DNA of 45,270 nucleotides from a virus: positions 1 through 45,270 of IMG/VR virus record IMGVR_UViG_3300010885_007319, one strand, 5' to 3'. The notes beneath the pieces were generated by a model. It saw only the letters and a program-made list of their open reading frames with translations. It searched no databases and had not been told where the DNA came from. Each line of letters begins with the position of its first letter. The stretch's first letter is position 1. Shown piece after piece: positions 6,791-17,600 of the stretch. The position numbers and the translations under genes were made by a program.

Positions 6791-7671
6791 CACATCCCGA
6801 ACAGGCATATCTTAACGCACTGAAGGAAATATTAGCCAATGGGGAGGACCGGCCTGATCGTACAGGTACAGGTACTCGTAGTATATTTGGCCTTCAGATG
6901 CGCTTTGATCTAACACAAGGTTTCCCCGCAGTTACTACAAAGAAACTGGCGTGGAAAGCATGTGTTAGTGAATTACTTTGGTTCATTGAAGGTAGTGGTG
7001 ATGAAAATCGTTTAAGAGAAATCTTACATGGTGAACGGTACAGTGAAAAGAAAACTATCTGGTCAGACAATGCCACAGCACCATATTGGGTTGAAAAGCG
7101 ATTACAACGGCATGCAGGAGACTTGGGTCGCGTATATGGAGTACAATGGCGCAGATGGAGAAAACCCCTAGTACGTGTCAATAAAGTTGTCCTGCAAAAT
7201 CACGATCAATTATTAGAATTGATTGCAGGTATTAAGGACGATCCGTATAGTCGCAGACATATTATATCAGCGTGGAATCCCGGAGAGCTTGACCTAATGG
7301 CACTTCCGCCCTGTCATATGATGGCTCAATTTTATGTCAGCAATGGCAAGTTAAGCTGTCAAATGTATCAACGTAGTGCTGATTTTGGATTAGGTATTCC
7401 ATTTAATATTGCAAGTTACGCATTGTTTACCCATATGATTGCCCAGGTATGTAATCTAGAAGTGGGCGATTTAATTATTACAATTGGAGATGCACACATT
7501 TATAATAATCATGTGGATCAGGTAAAAGAACAGTTAACACGCAACCCATTCCCATTGCCTACATTGAAGTTGAATCCAGATATTAGTGTTATTACAGATT
7601 TTGGAATGGAAGATATAGAGCTAGTCGGCTACGAAAGTCATCCTAGTATCCAAATGCCAATGGCTGTATAA
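6787..7671 (+). CDS. thyA: Thymidylate synthase (ThyA type)
   Basis: 294 residues, in the normal range for ThyA and T4 Td (286). It methylates dUMP to dTMP using methylene-tetrahydrofolate, supplying dTTP for phage DNA. Seen: the N-terminal phosphate-binding motif DRTGTGTRSIFG (24-35), W in LLWFI, the catalytic cysteine C176 in LPPCHMM, the dUMP-binding QRSADFGLGIPFNIASYA, and DAHIYNNH near the C-terminus. The protein ends MPMAV, a normal hydrophobic closing tail. No intron or interruption, unlike T4 td. It starts inside the preceding gene's stop (ATGA) and is the last + strand gene before the structural operon that converges on it from the right. Confidence 0.97.
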   Translation: MTHPEQAYLNALKEILANGEDRPDRTGTGTRSIFGLQMRFDLTQGFPAVTTKKLAWKACVSELLWFIEGSGDENRLREILHGERYSEKKTIWSDNATAPYWVEKRLQRHAGDLGRVYGVQWRRWRKPLVRVNKVVLQNHDQLLELIAGIKDDPYSRRHIISAWNPGELDLMALPPCHMMAQFYVSNGKLSCQMYQRSADFGLGIPFNIASYALFTHMIAQVCNLEVGDLIITIGDAHIYNNHVDQVKEQLTRNPFPLPTLKLNPDISVITDFGMEDIELVGYESHPSIQMPMAV

Positions 7672-7673
7672 TC

Positions 7674-7706
7674 AAAAAAGGAAATGCTCCAAAAAGGGGA
7701 GCATTT
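7674..7706 (-). terminator. Intrinsic terminator of the structural operon
   Basis: Read on the - strand: AAATGCTCC (7706-7698), 7-base loop, GGAGCATTT (7690-7682), then CC and six T (7679-7674). It lies 27 bases after the last structural gene ends at 7733. On the + strand it has no T tract, so it acts mainly on the 26.6-kb leftward operon; it begins only 3 bases past the thyA stop. Confidence 0.8.
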
Positions 7707-7732
7707 GCCAATGTTATTATTAAAGAAATAAC

Positions 7733-8959
7733 TTAAACTACCAGCACTTCAATAACTCCAAAGCCTTCGGATTGCGTTCCGAGGGCTTTTCCTATTATTG
7801 CTCCGCCAAATACATTGCTGGCAGCGATTCCATATCCGGGTATACTGCTAGTAACAATTAGATCACCCTTTTTAATATAGCCTTGAACTTTGCAAGGAAC
7901 TCGACCTTTTAAGGCAATATAGGGGTGAGTTTTGTCGGTTCCTGCCTCAGAATTCATCATATATGCCGGGTTTTTACTCACTATGCCCGCTACCCTTGTA
8001 TCAGCAAATGTTGCGGTAACAGTGACTTCTTTTTCACCACCGATAATCAACACGGTTCCGGGTTCGTACACAGCATCTGCTTCATACCTTTCTGCAAGGT
8101 CGGCATATCGAGCAGCCGACGCTGTTGCATTTACTACGCTAGTAGCTGGATTAAAATAAAAAGAAGGATTTGTTTTTAAACTTTGATTACCAGTTGCACT
8201 GATAGCAAATGGAATATAATAATTTGCATTGGTAGTGGTACTGGCTAAACTAACACGCTGAGCCGCCTTAGCTGTTAATGATTCAGATGCGGTTCCCCAA
8301 AAGTAATAACCACTGGCATCTGAGCTTCCATTCTCATCACATCCGGCAAGTGTTAGGCCGTTACGAACACCGTTGGAATAATTTGTAATTAGGTTAGAAC
8401 TGGGTTGAGGAATTAATGTGTTATTAGATAATGCGGTTCCCAAATTAGCAATTGTAACAATTGGTGTAGAACCTATTTCGCCTTTGATAATAAAATATTC
8501 TACATTGTTAATATCGTTATTACTAATTTCCTTGCCAAATACCCAAGCTGCTTTTGTAGAAGAACCTGATACTGGTCCAATGATTTGATATTCTCTACCG
8601 TCAAATGCTTTTAATTGTCCATTGGAAGAATCCCACCATAGGTCACCAACTGTGGATGTATTAGGAGTAGTTGATTGCACATTAAGATTAGCAATGCTCT
8701 TAAAGTTACTACCATCATAACACACATTTAATTTTTTTGTAGAAACTGAACTATCAAACCAAAGTTGCCCCTGAATTGGCTTAGACGGTGCTTTGCTGTT
8801 AGAAAAATTTTCTAACAAGTATAGAAAGTTTTGATCAACAACTTGTCCGTAACCAGCATAATTTTTACCCACAAATGTTAAATTTGTAGTGACATCTAAC
8901 GATGCGTCCTGCACTGTAGTGAGTTTTGACCCGTTGGTTTTATTTAAAATATATGACAT
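7733..8959 (-). CDS. Tail structural protein, paralogue 1, with C-terminal processing-like domain (408 aa)
   Basis: Last gene of the structural operon. The N-terminal about 130 residues (SYILNKTNGSKL..., TFVGKNYAGYGQ, LYLLENFSNS, IQGQLWFDSS, VGDLWWDSSNGQL, IIGPV) match the start of the next two genes, so the three are paralogues. This ENF/GQLW/GDLWWD module is, as I recall, widespread in virion proteins of marine T4-like phages. The C-terminal about 130 residues (ARYADLAERYEADAVYEPGTVLIIGG, then VAGIVSKNPAYMMN, GRVPCKVQG, KKGDLIVTSSIPGYG) resemble domains at the ends of phage fibres and suggest, remotely, the Peptidase_G2 intramolecular chaperone group; that is inference. It probably forms a tail fibre or baseplate appendage. 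Confidence 0.75.
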   Translation of the reverse strand: MSYILNKTNGSKLTTVQDASLDVTTNLTFVGKNYAGYGQVVDQNFLYLLENFSNSKAPSKPIQGQLWFDSSVSTKKLNVCYDGSNFKSIANLNVQSTTPNTSTVGDLWWDSSNGQLKAFDGREYQIIGPVSGSSTKAAWVFGKEISNNDINNVEYFIIKGEIGSTPIVTIANLGTALSNNTLIPQPSSNLITNYSNGVRNGLTLAGCDENGSSDASGYYFWGTASESLTAKAAQRVSLASTTTNANYYIPFAISATGNQSLKTNPSFYFNPATSVVNATASAARYADLAERYEADAVYEPGTVLIIGGEKEVTVTATFADTRVAGIVSKNPAYMMNSEAGTDKTHPYIALKGRVPCKVQGYIKKGDLIVTSSIPGYGIAASNVFGGAIIGKALGTQSEGFGVIEVLVV

Positions 8960-8981
8960 GATGTTTTATTATTGTTATGCA

Positions 8982-9749
8982 TTACCAAGATCCGGTATCA
9001 GACATTCGTATACGGGACCACGCATTAGTGGCTGTACAAATATATAGAAAATTAGTACCAAATGCAAATTGCCCAACTGTACCGGTAGAATTCCAGTGCA
9101 CCGGAGGATTTTGGCCAAGGTATAAATCTCCGGATAATTGAATATTTCCTAAGATAGTTAATCCCTGAACAGTAGAAGTTGTGGTGCCGGTAGTTAAGTA
9201 AGAATATGTTGTACTGGTACTGATAGAAAATTTGGTTGAAGAAATGTAGCCTAATGTTTTTCCATAATTTCTTATCAAGGTAATATCCTGATAATTTCTA
9301 CTGGTATCTAAAACAGTAACCGGCGGTAGAATCCAACCATTGTCTCCAATAATTTTAGGAAATGCTGGTCCAATAATTTCTACTATGTTATTTGACAATA
9401 CATTTAACTGTCTATTAGTAGTATCCCACCATAGATCACCGTTGACAAAATTTTCAGGTTGATTGGAAGATACAATAGCTCCACTAATAGATTTAAATTG
9501 TGTATCATATACCATTAATCTTTTAGTAGTTGTATTATACCATAGCTGTCCTTTTAGCGGATTAGTAGGCGGGGTATCAGTTGTGTTGGCAAAATTAGCT
9601 AATAATTTTACAAGATTGTTGTTTAATTGTTCGCCAAACCCATCATAATTTTTACCTATTAATGTAAGGCTAGTGGCAGTTTTATTTGCTGTACTATTTG
9701 CTAGTAATAACAAAGTAGTGCCGTCGGTATTAAGTATTGTATATGCCAT
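8982..9749 (-). CDS. Tail structural protein, paralogue 2 (255 aa)
   Basis: 255 residues with the same N-terminal module as its neighbours: TSLTLIGKNYDGFGEQLNNNL, NPLKGQLWYNTT, VNGDLWWDTTNRQL and EIIGPAF. The middle part is short, and the C-terminus (TVGQFAFGTNFLYICTATNAWSRI...TGSW) matches the ending of paralogue 3 (TTGQIVWDAEYVYVCINTNTWKRS...STW) but not paralogue 1. This shared ending is likely a small beta-rich tip domain. It lies 12 bases from paralogue 3 and 22 bases from paralogue 1, in one operon. Role as fibre or baseplate component is inferred from position after the giant tail gene. Confidence 0.72.
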   Translation of the reverse strand: MAYTILNTDGTTLLLLANSTANKTATSLTLIGKNYDGFGEQLNNNLVKLLANFANTTDTPPTNPLKGQLWYNTTTKRLMVYDTQFKSISGAIVSSNQPENFVNGDLWWDTTNRQLNVLSNNIVEIIGPAFPKIIGDNGWILPPVTVLDTSRNYQDITLIRNYGKTLGYISSTKFSISTSTTYSYLTTGTTTSTVQGLTILGNIQLSGDLYLGQNPPVHWNSTGTVGQFAFGTNFLYICTATNAWSRIRMSDTGSW

Positions 9750-9761
9750 ATTAGTTCTCTA

Positions 9762-10955
9762 TTACCATGTGCTCAATGCAGATCGTTTCCAAGTATTGGT
9801 ATTAATACATACATAAACATATTCAGCATCCCAAACAATCTGACCCGTTGTGCCGGTATCAGAGGCACTAAGAGGTGTATAATGATTAGAAGATACTAGT
9901 CCATTAGAAACGGTTAATGATCCGTCAATACGAGTATTTCCGTTAACACTCAACAATGTATTTGCCGTAGGAGTTACTGTATTAATACCAACAAAAGAAC
10001 GAGATACCACTACCGTTTTAACAGGGGTAGAATCAGTAAGACTCTTGGTATTGAATATAATTTGACCACCCGGTACATTATTTGTAACAATAGCATCATT
10101 ACCTTGTTTATGAAATTGGATATAATTTGAAGGGGTGTCGTTAGCAACCCTAATAACAACTCCATCCCGCCCTTGAGGTGATAACAAATTAGGAGTTACA
10201 AATACCAGCTTGCCCGTTATCTGCTGACCAATAGAACTGCTATCATTTTTTAACAAATAGTTAGCGGCAACTTGACCGCCCAGTTGACTTGCATCATTGG
10301 CAATACCCTGAAGTTTCCAAGACTGTGTTGCTTTGTTTGTAAGAGTTATACCGGGTAAAATTGAAGGAAATCCTTCCATACCAGCAGGATAAGTGGCAGG
10401 GACAAATGCTGCACCGGATGATATAACTGATATAACATATCCGTCAACCCAATTTAAAATTACACGACGAATACCGTTTGTTGCCGAATCAATTAATTCA
10501 GTAGCTTCTGAACCAGTTTTAAATATTGCCGATACAGAAGGTCCAACAGTTATCCAATTGTTAATGGTATAAATCTTAAGTTCATTTTTAACAGTGTCAA
10601 CCCAAATGTCTCCATTTTTTAAACCAGTTAACGGTTGAGTTGGTTGCTGATATATTCCGCTAGCACCGGCCCAATTTGCACCAACTGCGGTACCATTATT
10701 AATTCTTAAGACTTTGTTAAAAGGATCACTAGTGTCATACCATAGCTGACCTTCAATAGGATTTGCAGGAGGATTAGCACCGGCAAAATTTTCTAACAAA
10801 TGAACAAAATTTTCTGCAACACGCTGACCATAGTTGGGATATCCGCGACCTACTAAATTTAAACTAGTATCAACAGTATTAATGCCCGGCGGCATATCTG
10901 GTACCGTAATTGTTTCTATCTTAGTTGGGTCCGAAAAAGTTAGTTTATAAGGCAT
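9762..10955 (-). CDS. Tail structural protein, paralogue 3 (397 aa)
   Basis: 397 residues. N-terminal module: TSLNLVGRGYPNYGQRVAENF, LLENFAGANPPANPIEGQLWYD, LKNGDIWVDTVKNEL, WITVGP. A middle region of about 200 residues is unique, and contains NPNLLSPQGRDG-like beta-rich sequence (VVIRVANDTPSNYIQFHK, GQIIFNTK, GNTRIDGSLTVSNG) of the type found in fibre head or tip domains. The C-terminus is the TGQIVWD...TWKRSALSTW module. Downstream paralogues share either the N-terminal or both modules, consistent with tandem duplication followed by exchange of middle regions. Host recognition is a likely but unproved role. Confidence 0.73.
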   Translation of the reverse strand: MPYKLTFSDPTKIETITVPDMPPGINTVDTSLNLVGRGYPNYGQRVAENFVHLLENFAGANPPANPIEGQLWYDTSDPFNKVLRINNGTAVGANWAGASGIYQQPTQPLTGLKNGDIWVDTVKNELKIYTINNWITVGPSVSAIFKTGSEATELIDSATNGIRRVILNWVDGYVISVISSGAAFVPATYPAGMEGFPSILPGITLTNKATQSWKLQGIANDASQLGGQVAANYLLKNDSSSIGQQITGKLVFVTPNLLSPQGRDGVVIRVANDTPSNYIQFHKQGNDAIVTNNVPGGQIIFNTKSLTDSTPVKTVVVSRSFVGINTVTPTANTLLSVNGNTRIDGSLTVSNGLVSSNHYTPLSASDTGTTGQIVWDAEYVYVCINTNTWKRSALSTW

Positions 10956-10957
10956 AG

Positions 10958-11605
10958 TTAGATCCCGTTGCTAAGACTTTGAATTCTTACTGTATAATCA
11001 ATTTGAATCATACGATTTAAAGATTTTTGTACAGGATGAAAAATAACGTGCGTAATTAAATCGCCCATCCCAGGGCCTTCTGGACTATATGCTCTTAATC
11101 CTAATTCATCAAAGATATACTGACCGTCTGTATTTGTAGCATTATCAAATACTGCTTGTCCATTAGGTTCGCCAAAATCCAATAAACAACTGACCAACAC
11201 ATCAGTATATGCTGTTCCTAATACATGGCGAACTTGCATAAAATTTCTTGCAGGGTCTAAATCAGTGGGTTGACGAGCATCAACCGATTTTCTGTAAGTC
11301 TCGTTATATAATGCAGAATTGACCCCCACAGTGTTAGGAGTTAGATAGGTAATGATACCAGTGTCATCAACGCGGGTTCCTCCATTTCCAAAAGCCATTT
11401 CTGCAATAGTGCCGCTTCCCTGATTACTTAAACTGCGTGCCAAAGCCATTGAAAAGTTTTCATAGTGAATAGCATTACGTTTATCAACTAATACTTCTTT
11501 GGTTACAGGATCAAATATTTTAATATGACCCTGTACCTTAATATTTCCCTGTTCGTTGGGACGAGATGCCGGCAGTGTTGTCTGCTGTGTAGGTTGGCTA
11601 TTCAT
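10958..11605 (-). CDS. Conserved virion-associated protein (215 aa)
   Basis: I start at ATG 11605 (MNSQPTQQ); an ATG at 11620 would add five residues (MENNK). GGAA lies 9 bases upstream of 11605, while 11620 has no ribosome-binding site and sits only 5 bases after a perfect late promoter, so late mRNA would begin about there. The first 25 residues are Gln/Thr/Pro-rich and flexible. The core has IKIFDPVTKEVLVDKRNAIHYENFSMALARSL, MAFGNGG, and TYRKSV, a pattern I recall from T4-like marine phage structural proteins. It lies between the giant tail protein and the fibre paralogues, suggesting a tail or fibre-attachment role. Fold and function unknown. Confidence 0.72.
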   Translation of the reverse strand: MNSQPTQQTTLPASRPNEQGNIKVQGHIKIFDPVTKEVLVDKRNAIHYENFSMALARSLSNQGSGTIAEMAFGNGGTRVDDTGIITYLTPNTVGVNSALYNETYRKSVDARQPTDLDPARNFMQVRHVLGTAYTDVLVSCLLDFGEPNGQAVFDNATNTDGQYIFDELGLRAYSPEGPGMGDLITHVIFHPVQKSLNRMIQIDYTVRIQSLSNGI

Positions 11606-11625
11606 TTTATTGTTTTCCATGCTGA

Positions 11626-11633
11626 TATTTATA
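11626..11633 (-). promoter_or_regulatory. T4-type late promoter (TATAAATA)
   Basis: Exact TATAAATA on the - strand just upstream of the 215-aa gene. It would start an internal transcript for this gene and the three fibre paralogues, allowing more of these than of the giant protein. gp55, the sigma factor that reads this box in T4, is encoded at 34437. Confidence 0.6.
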
Positions 11634-11638
11634 CTAAT

Positions 11639-14600
11639 TTAGTTACTGTAATAATATTGATCTGGCAATTCTGCAGGACCGTCTTGCAAGAATTTTGCAG
11701 GTATAGTATTACTATCCATTATTGACAAAGTTTTAGTGGATGAGACTTCGTTATTCCAAACCGTTGATCGGTTAAATTGGCGTTTTACCACTGTTAGCCT
11801 AACTCCGGTATCTATTCCGCCAGGGATATTTAATGTCAACCGCTGACCAGAAACAGTAAACTCCGGTGGCTGATAATTCAATCCACGATGCTCGTATCCT
11901 TTAAATGATTTTGCATCCTTTGAATCAGTATAAACCCAAACTTGATTATTAGAAGCAATAACATAGGCATCACCGTAATTGACAGTATCGGGCAATTGAT
12001 CAACTGTTGATTTAGTTCCCAATATATGTAGTGCAGGACTATCATAAGATAAATCAATATTTTGATGATAGGTGCCAACTTTGTTTAACAGCCTTCCACC
12101 ATAGTACACTGAAATTTGATCTGCTGCCAAAATACCAGAAGCCGTCGACAAAGTAATTCCATCATTGGCAAAAGTACCGGTGTTTGCACTATTGATATTA
12201 TAACGTACTATTTGCTTAACCGTTGATATTGTATAGTTTGTAGCAGTAGACACAGTTAATTGAGATTGTCGATATATATTCTCACCAAATGGAACCGTTT
12301 GACTAGGGCTTTGATCAATTACTCGTGTGCCAACTCTATTGTTAAAACACGGCGCTGTGCCCAAAGTACTTCTGCGTAATTGCCCCAACACGTTGTCGAT
12401 TATTGTAAAGAATTCAATTCGTTCCCCATTAATAATAATCACACCCGGAATATTTTTATTTACGTTTGCCGGAGTAAGCACACTGGCGTTGGCTACATGG
12501 ATTTCAGTATCAGTAAATGATAAATCCTGTGTCAAATATGTAGTATTGCTTTTGCTTAATCGTTTAAAATGAGTTCTATTAAAAATATCATTAAAAATTC
12601 TATAACCTAAAATTAAATTTGTATTATTAAATGTTGTTATAATTACTGGACCAGAAAATTTATTAGAAATTTGAACAGTAAGTCGATCATCAAGAATTTC
12701 AAAATCAATGAAGTTAGTTAATGGTACTCCTGCAACTGTTACCCAAATATAATTTTCATCCAATACAGGACGACTTATTTTGTATCGATTGCTTGTATTT
12801 TCGCTAAATGTCTCAGTCCTCATTAACATATTATCGGTATTGCTATATGTTATTATTTTAAGATCTCCAACACCATTCTTCCATTTTAATATTGCATCAA
12901 CTCCAGATGTACAAAGATATAATTTAGACCCGATAATATCATATTCATAATTTTGTTGGTTCGGAGGATAGCCAGTGCTGCCCGGTTTACTTACAATAGC
13001 AACTACGTCTCCTGGTTCCAATCGAAGAATAGTTATAGTAACATAATTTGATGCAAACGTAAAATCAAAACCGCGGCGCAATTCAACTCCGTTGACGTAA
13101 ACTCTAATATTATCTATACCAAATGTGCCGGCATTATTAATAGCAAACACTCGATTACTGGCTACGGTATAATAATCAATATGGGGCGGAGTTAATTTCT
13201 TACCGTTAAATTCTACTATGGCATTTGCAACTTCTGGTTTAGACGTATCCATTGCGTATGTAAGATCAAAAGGAATTTCAATATACGGAGCACCCGGCAG
13301 GATGGGAACGGGATTACTAGTATTGGTTATAACTTGTTCCCTAATTTCGCTATGCAATCGTTGTTCAGTACCAAAGAACCAAACTGTTACAGTATTGGTA
13401 CCAACTGGTAAATTATAGATATTAACAATTGCTCGGTTATCGTTTCGACCACCAAAAGATAATATATATCCATATTCGGTGCTGGTACTGACTTGAGAAA
13501 GGGTACGACCATTTACAGTTACATAAGCTGATTTAGCGCCAGCACTTTCTACGTGCAATGTTGATTGTGTAGATGTTATAGAACGAGTATTTAATAACCC
13601 CGCTTCTTCATTTGTACTCAAACTGCCCATACTAATGATACTATAAGATACTGTGCCACGAACAGTTTGGGGTACAATAATTAACTCAGTAGTTTCCCAA
13701 TTGACCGAATAATCTGTACCGTAAGATAATATCTTATTATTAAATGTAACTACTAAACTGTCCGTATTTAATGGTGCCAGGCTTAGTCTGCGAACTGTGC
13801 TAACGCCAATATTATATATTTCAAACGACGAAGTTAATATTACAGGAGAACTATTGGGATTCTTGGTGTAAACATTAATACCAAGACTATCGTGAATCTC
13901 ACCAGGTACAAGCTCTTCAGGAGCATGGCTTGTGTTAGGTGTTAAGAATCCGTCACCGTCAATTATAATATCCGTTGGACTAATACCCAATGCACTTATA
14001 CGAGTTGAGGTATTCCATGTGCCGCCTTCAATTACACTATCTAACAAACTGGCGGCAGAATTATAATCCCAAAATTCAATTTTGGAATTAATAGCAATAG
14101 TGTTGGTTGCAGTGTGATTAAAAACAACGGTATTGCTAGCAGTATTAACTTTAACTACTTGAACTGTATTTGCATTAAATTTATTAGTAGTGGTGCTAGT
14201 TACATTGACATGGTGTCCCACTGCAATACCCCGAACAGAGTTTAATGCAATACTGGTCCACGTACCACCAACAGATATTGAACTACTGGTAGATACTGCA
14301 CTAGTATAATATCCTACTTGATCGGCCCATACAGAAGTATCATATCCGGAAACATCCCACTCAGTACTGTAATCAAATTTTAGTCCTTCAATTCTAGTTT
14401 TAGGATACTCTATACCAGTCATTAATTGACCAAGATCTAGGCCCGGCATGCCGCTAGTTGCAGTATAATAATTTAAAATTCTATCAGTAGCACTTAATAA
14501 ATCAAGATTCTTTTCATAAGAAATTTTTATTATTATGCCGTCGCCCGGTGCGCTGTTTAAAAATACAAGATTACTACGCTGTTTATGATATTCACCGTGT

Positions 14601-17600
14601 GCAGCCTGATAGTATTTTATAGTAAATTCTGATAGTAATGCACGGACCCCGTCAACAGTAACAATAATTTTATTTTTATCAGGGGCAGCTAACCAGGATA
14701 ATTCAAATTCAGAATTTAACCCGTTACCAATAAATTCATCAACATTGTTTAAATTATCCAACTCAGGAATTTTACTAGTTCTATCAAATTTAATTCCAAT
14801 AGTATTTGATCGAACCTTTTGATTGACTAGTTGTGCATATATTTTTGCCGGTATAATATGTTCGCCACCACCAACCAATGTCGCTATGGGAGTAACATAA
14901 TAACCTTGTCCGGGATCAGTGACTATAATAGAAGTAACTGCGCCAGAAGTTATATAGGCAATTGCTTTTGCTCCGTATCCAGTATCACCGTTGGCTGCGG
15001 TAATTATTACACTAGGAACCGAGGTATATCCACTGCCCGGCTTGCCTACTGAAATGCTTCCCACATAATAAGAATGATTATCGGCCCACGATTTCCAAGG
15101 ATATGTTGTTAACATAGAGCTATCATCGTCAACTGTAATGAACTTATTAGTTACTTTATTGTATTTAGACGGGAGATCAAAATCAGTTGTATAAGATTTA
15201 GAATTATCTACAACAGAATTGTTAGTGGTAAATGTTCTAACCCGTGTATGATAAGGTTTAACTTCGGCAATATAATTTTCATAATTAATAGCATCTGATA
15301 ACTTATAGATCGGTGGCTGAGATAATTCTCCAGAATAATTTGTAACATTAATAAATGAAGTTTTGAATGCCCAGTCTAACAACTTTTGTTCAGACATTGC
15401 AAATTTAACTGCTTTAAAGAATAATAAATTCCAATTAATTTTTAATTTGTTAATGAATATGTCATTCTTTAACGCTTTTAAAATATATTCCAATTCTAAA
15501 TTAGGTGCTTGATCAAATAAAGTTTGATCATATGTATTATTTTGATCCCAACCCAACTCGCTGATTGAAGCATTCCACAAGCTATTTGAAATTTGTATTG
15601 TACCGCTTTCAGCATAAACTATATCAAAATCAACATCAAATGTTCCGACGCCTGTGTTAGTTTTTTCTAATATAATAAATTTGCCAAGTCCGCCATTTTT
15701 AACTTTTACATAAGACCCCGCGGCCAATGTAGGTAATTCTATAAGGTTGTACACATGATCAACTACATATGAATAATCTAAAAATTTATTATAAGTCGAG
15801 CTAACCCAATCAATATATTGCCAGTACAAGGATGTATTATATCTTTGAGTATGTAATCGAGTCCACGACGCTGAAGGAATATCATATGCAAATTTAGTCC
15901 ATTTATTATTATAAGTACTGTCAGTTAAAACAACAACAGTATACGGACGTACTATTAATTCGGGCGCTGTTACAAATCCCGAGCCGGCATTAACAATAGT
16001 TGCAGAAACTAGCTGACCTACTTCGTTAATTTCTGTAGTAATTACTGCATTACTATTTCCTAAGATAGTAACAGTGGGACTAATACGATATCCGTAACCG
16101 GCATTGTTAATTTTGATACTACGAATTTGCCCGTTCATAACGGTACAAGATAATTGTGGTTTTTCAAAACGATGACTATCAATTAATAGTAATGATTCAT
16201 TATCTTCTACTATTTGATCATACTCGTGTGTGTATGCATCGGGTATAATTTCTTGTTGATCTAAATTAATAAAACTATAGTTACCGGTAATACGTTCATT
16301 AATCAATACACTGTTGGCAAATTCAATTGTATTTCTTAATGCAGCAACTCGGTCTTTGAACAGGGTTTGCCTTGGACGAATATTAATTCCGTAACGAGAT
16401 CTTTCAGACAAACTAGGATCAGGAACAAGATTACCAAAACTATCATGTCCAATTAAACTGTCCATTAATTTCTTTTCTATTAATGCAGGAGGCGTGCCTT
16501 TTTCGGCACCCTCCTGCAATAATAACCATTCAGTGTGTTTAGGAATTTGATTATTAATACTATCTGTAGATATATTTAGATGTATCCTATCTCCAACCAA
16601 TTGATTGCCAATGTTGGCTACTGCTAACGCATTATTTGCTAGGATAGAAACATATTGCAAACCATATGATGCAGGATTTTCAATAATTTTTGCTACAGTA
16701 TAAGTATTGTTTCTTCTATTTTTTACATTAGGAGTAATAATAGAATTTTTAACCCAATAGTAATAATAGTTTGTAAATGACCCACTGATACTGTTATAGA
16801 TCTGTTTAACAGAGATAACACTGTTGTCGGGGTGTTTAGGTTGACCACTTACTCCTCTAGCTAGTCCGGCAGGCGTGTCTGCAATAGTAGCCCACTGACT
16901 AGGTAGTAATGATGATCCAGTCCATTCATATACATCGATACTAGACCCAGGGAACGTTTTACCCCAGTTGGTTTTTCTATATTCTAAACTACCTTGTTCG
17001 TACCATACATATTTTACAGTACTTAGGTCCCACCATAATTCACCCACGTGATTATCTAACCAATGATTGTTGGTATTGTTTACAGTTATTTCAGTACCTA
17101 AAGAATAAATCGCCGGATCAAATGCTGATTTGTATTTTAATTCTTGCTCAGCAACTCCTGAAATTTTTCCTTTTAATGGATCAACAACATCTAAGTAACT
17201 AATAACGCTGTCATTGAAAGAATCAAATAATGCAACTTTTCTTACAGTGTCAACCAATACAAGATCTGGCTGATATCTTAATAAATTCCAACTGTGTGCG
17301 GTTACATTTTTCTTATTGAATTTGTATAGCGAACTAATTTCATCATCTTCAAATGTGCTATTTTGATATGCAGGTGCACCAACATATACGGTATTGGCAT
17401 TAACTGCTACACTGTAACCAAAGTTAGTTCCGTTATTTGTGTTAGACGGTAAGAATTCGTCTGCTAGTTTAAATAATTTATTTTTTCTATTATAAACATA
17501 TGCTGATCCAGAATTAGTAATAACGTCAAAGAATGTAGTTGAGGCCAAGTCAAATGTTGTTGCTGCATCATTTTCAACACTGTTAGGATCATTAACATAG

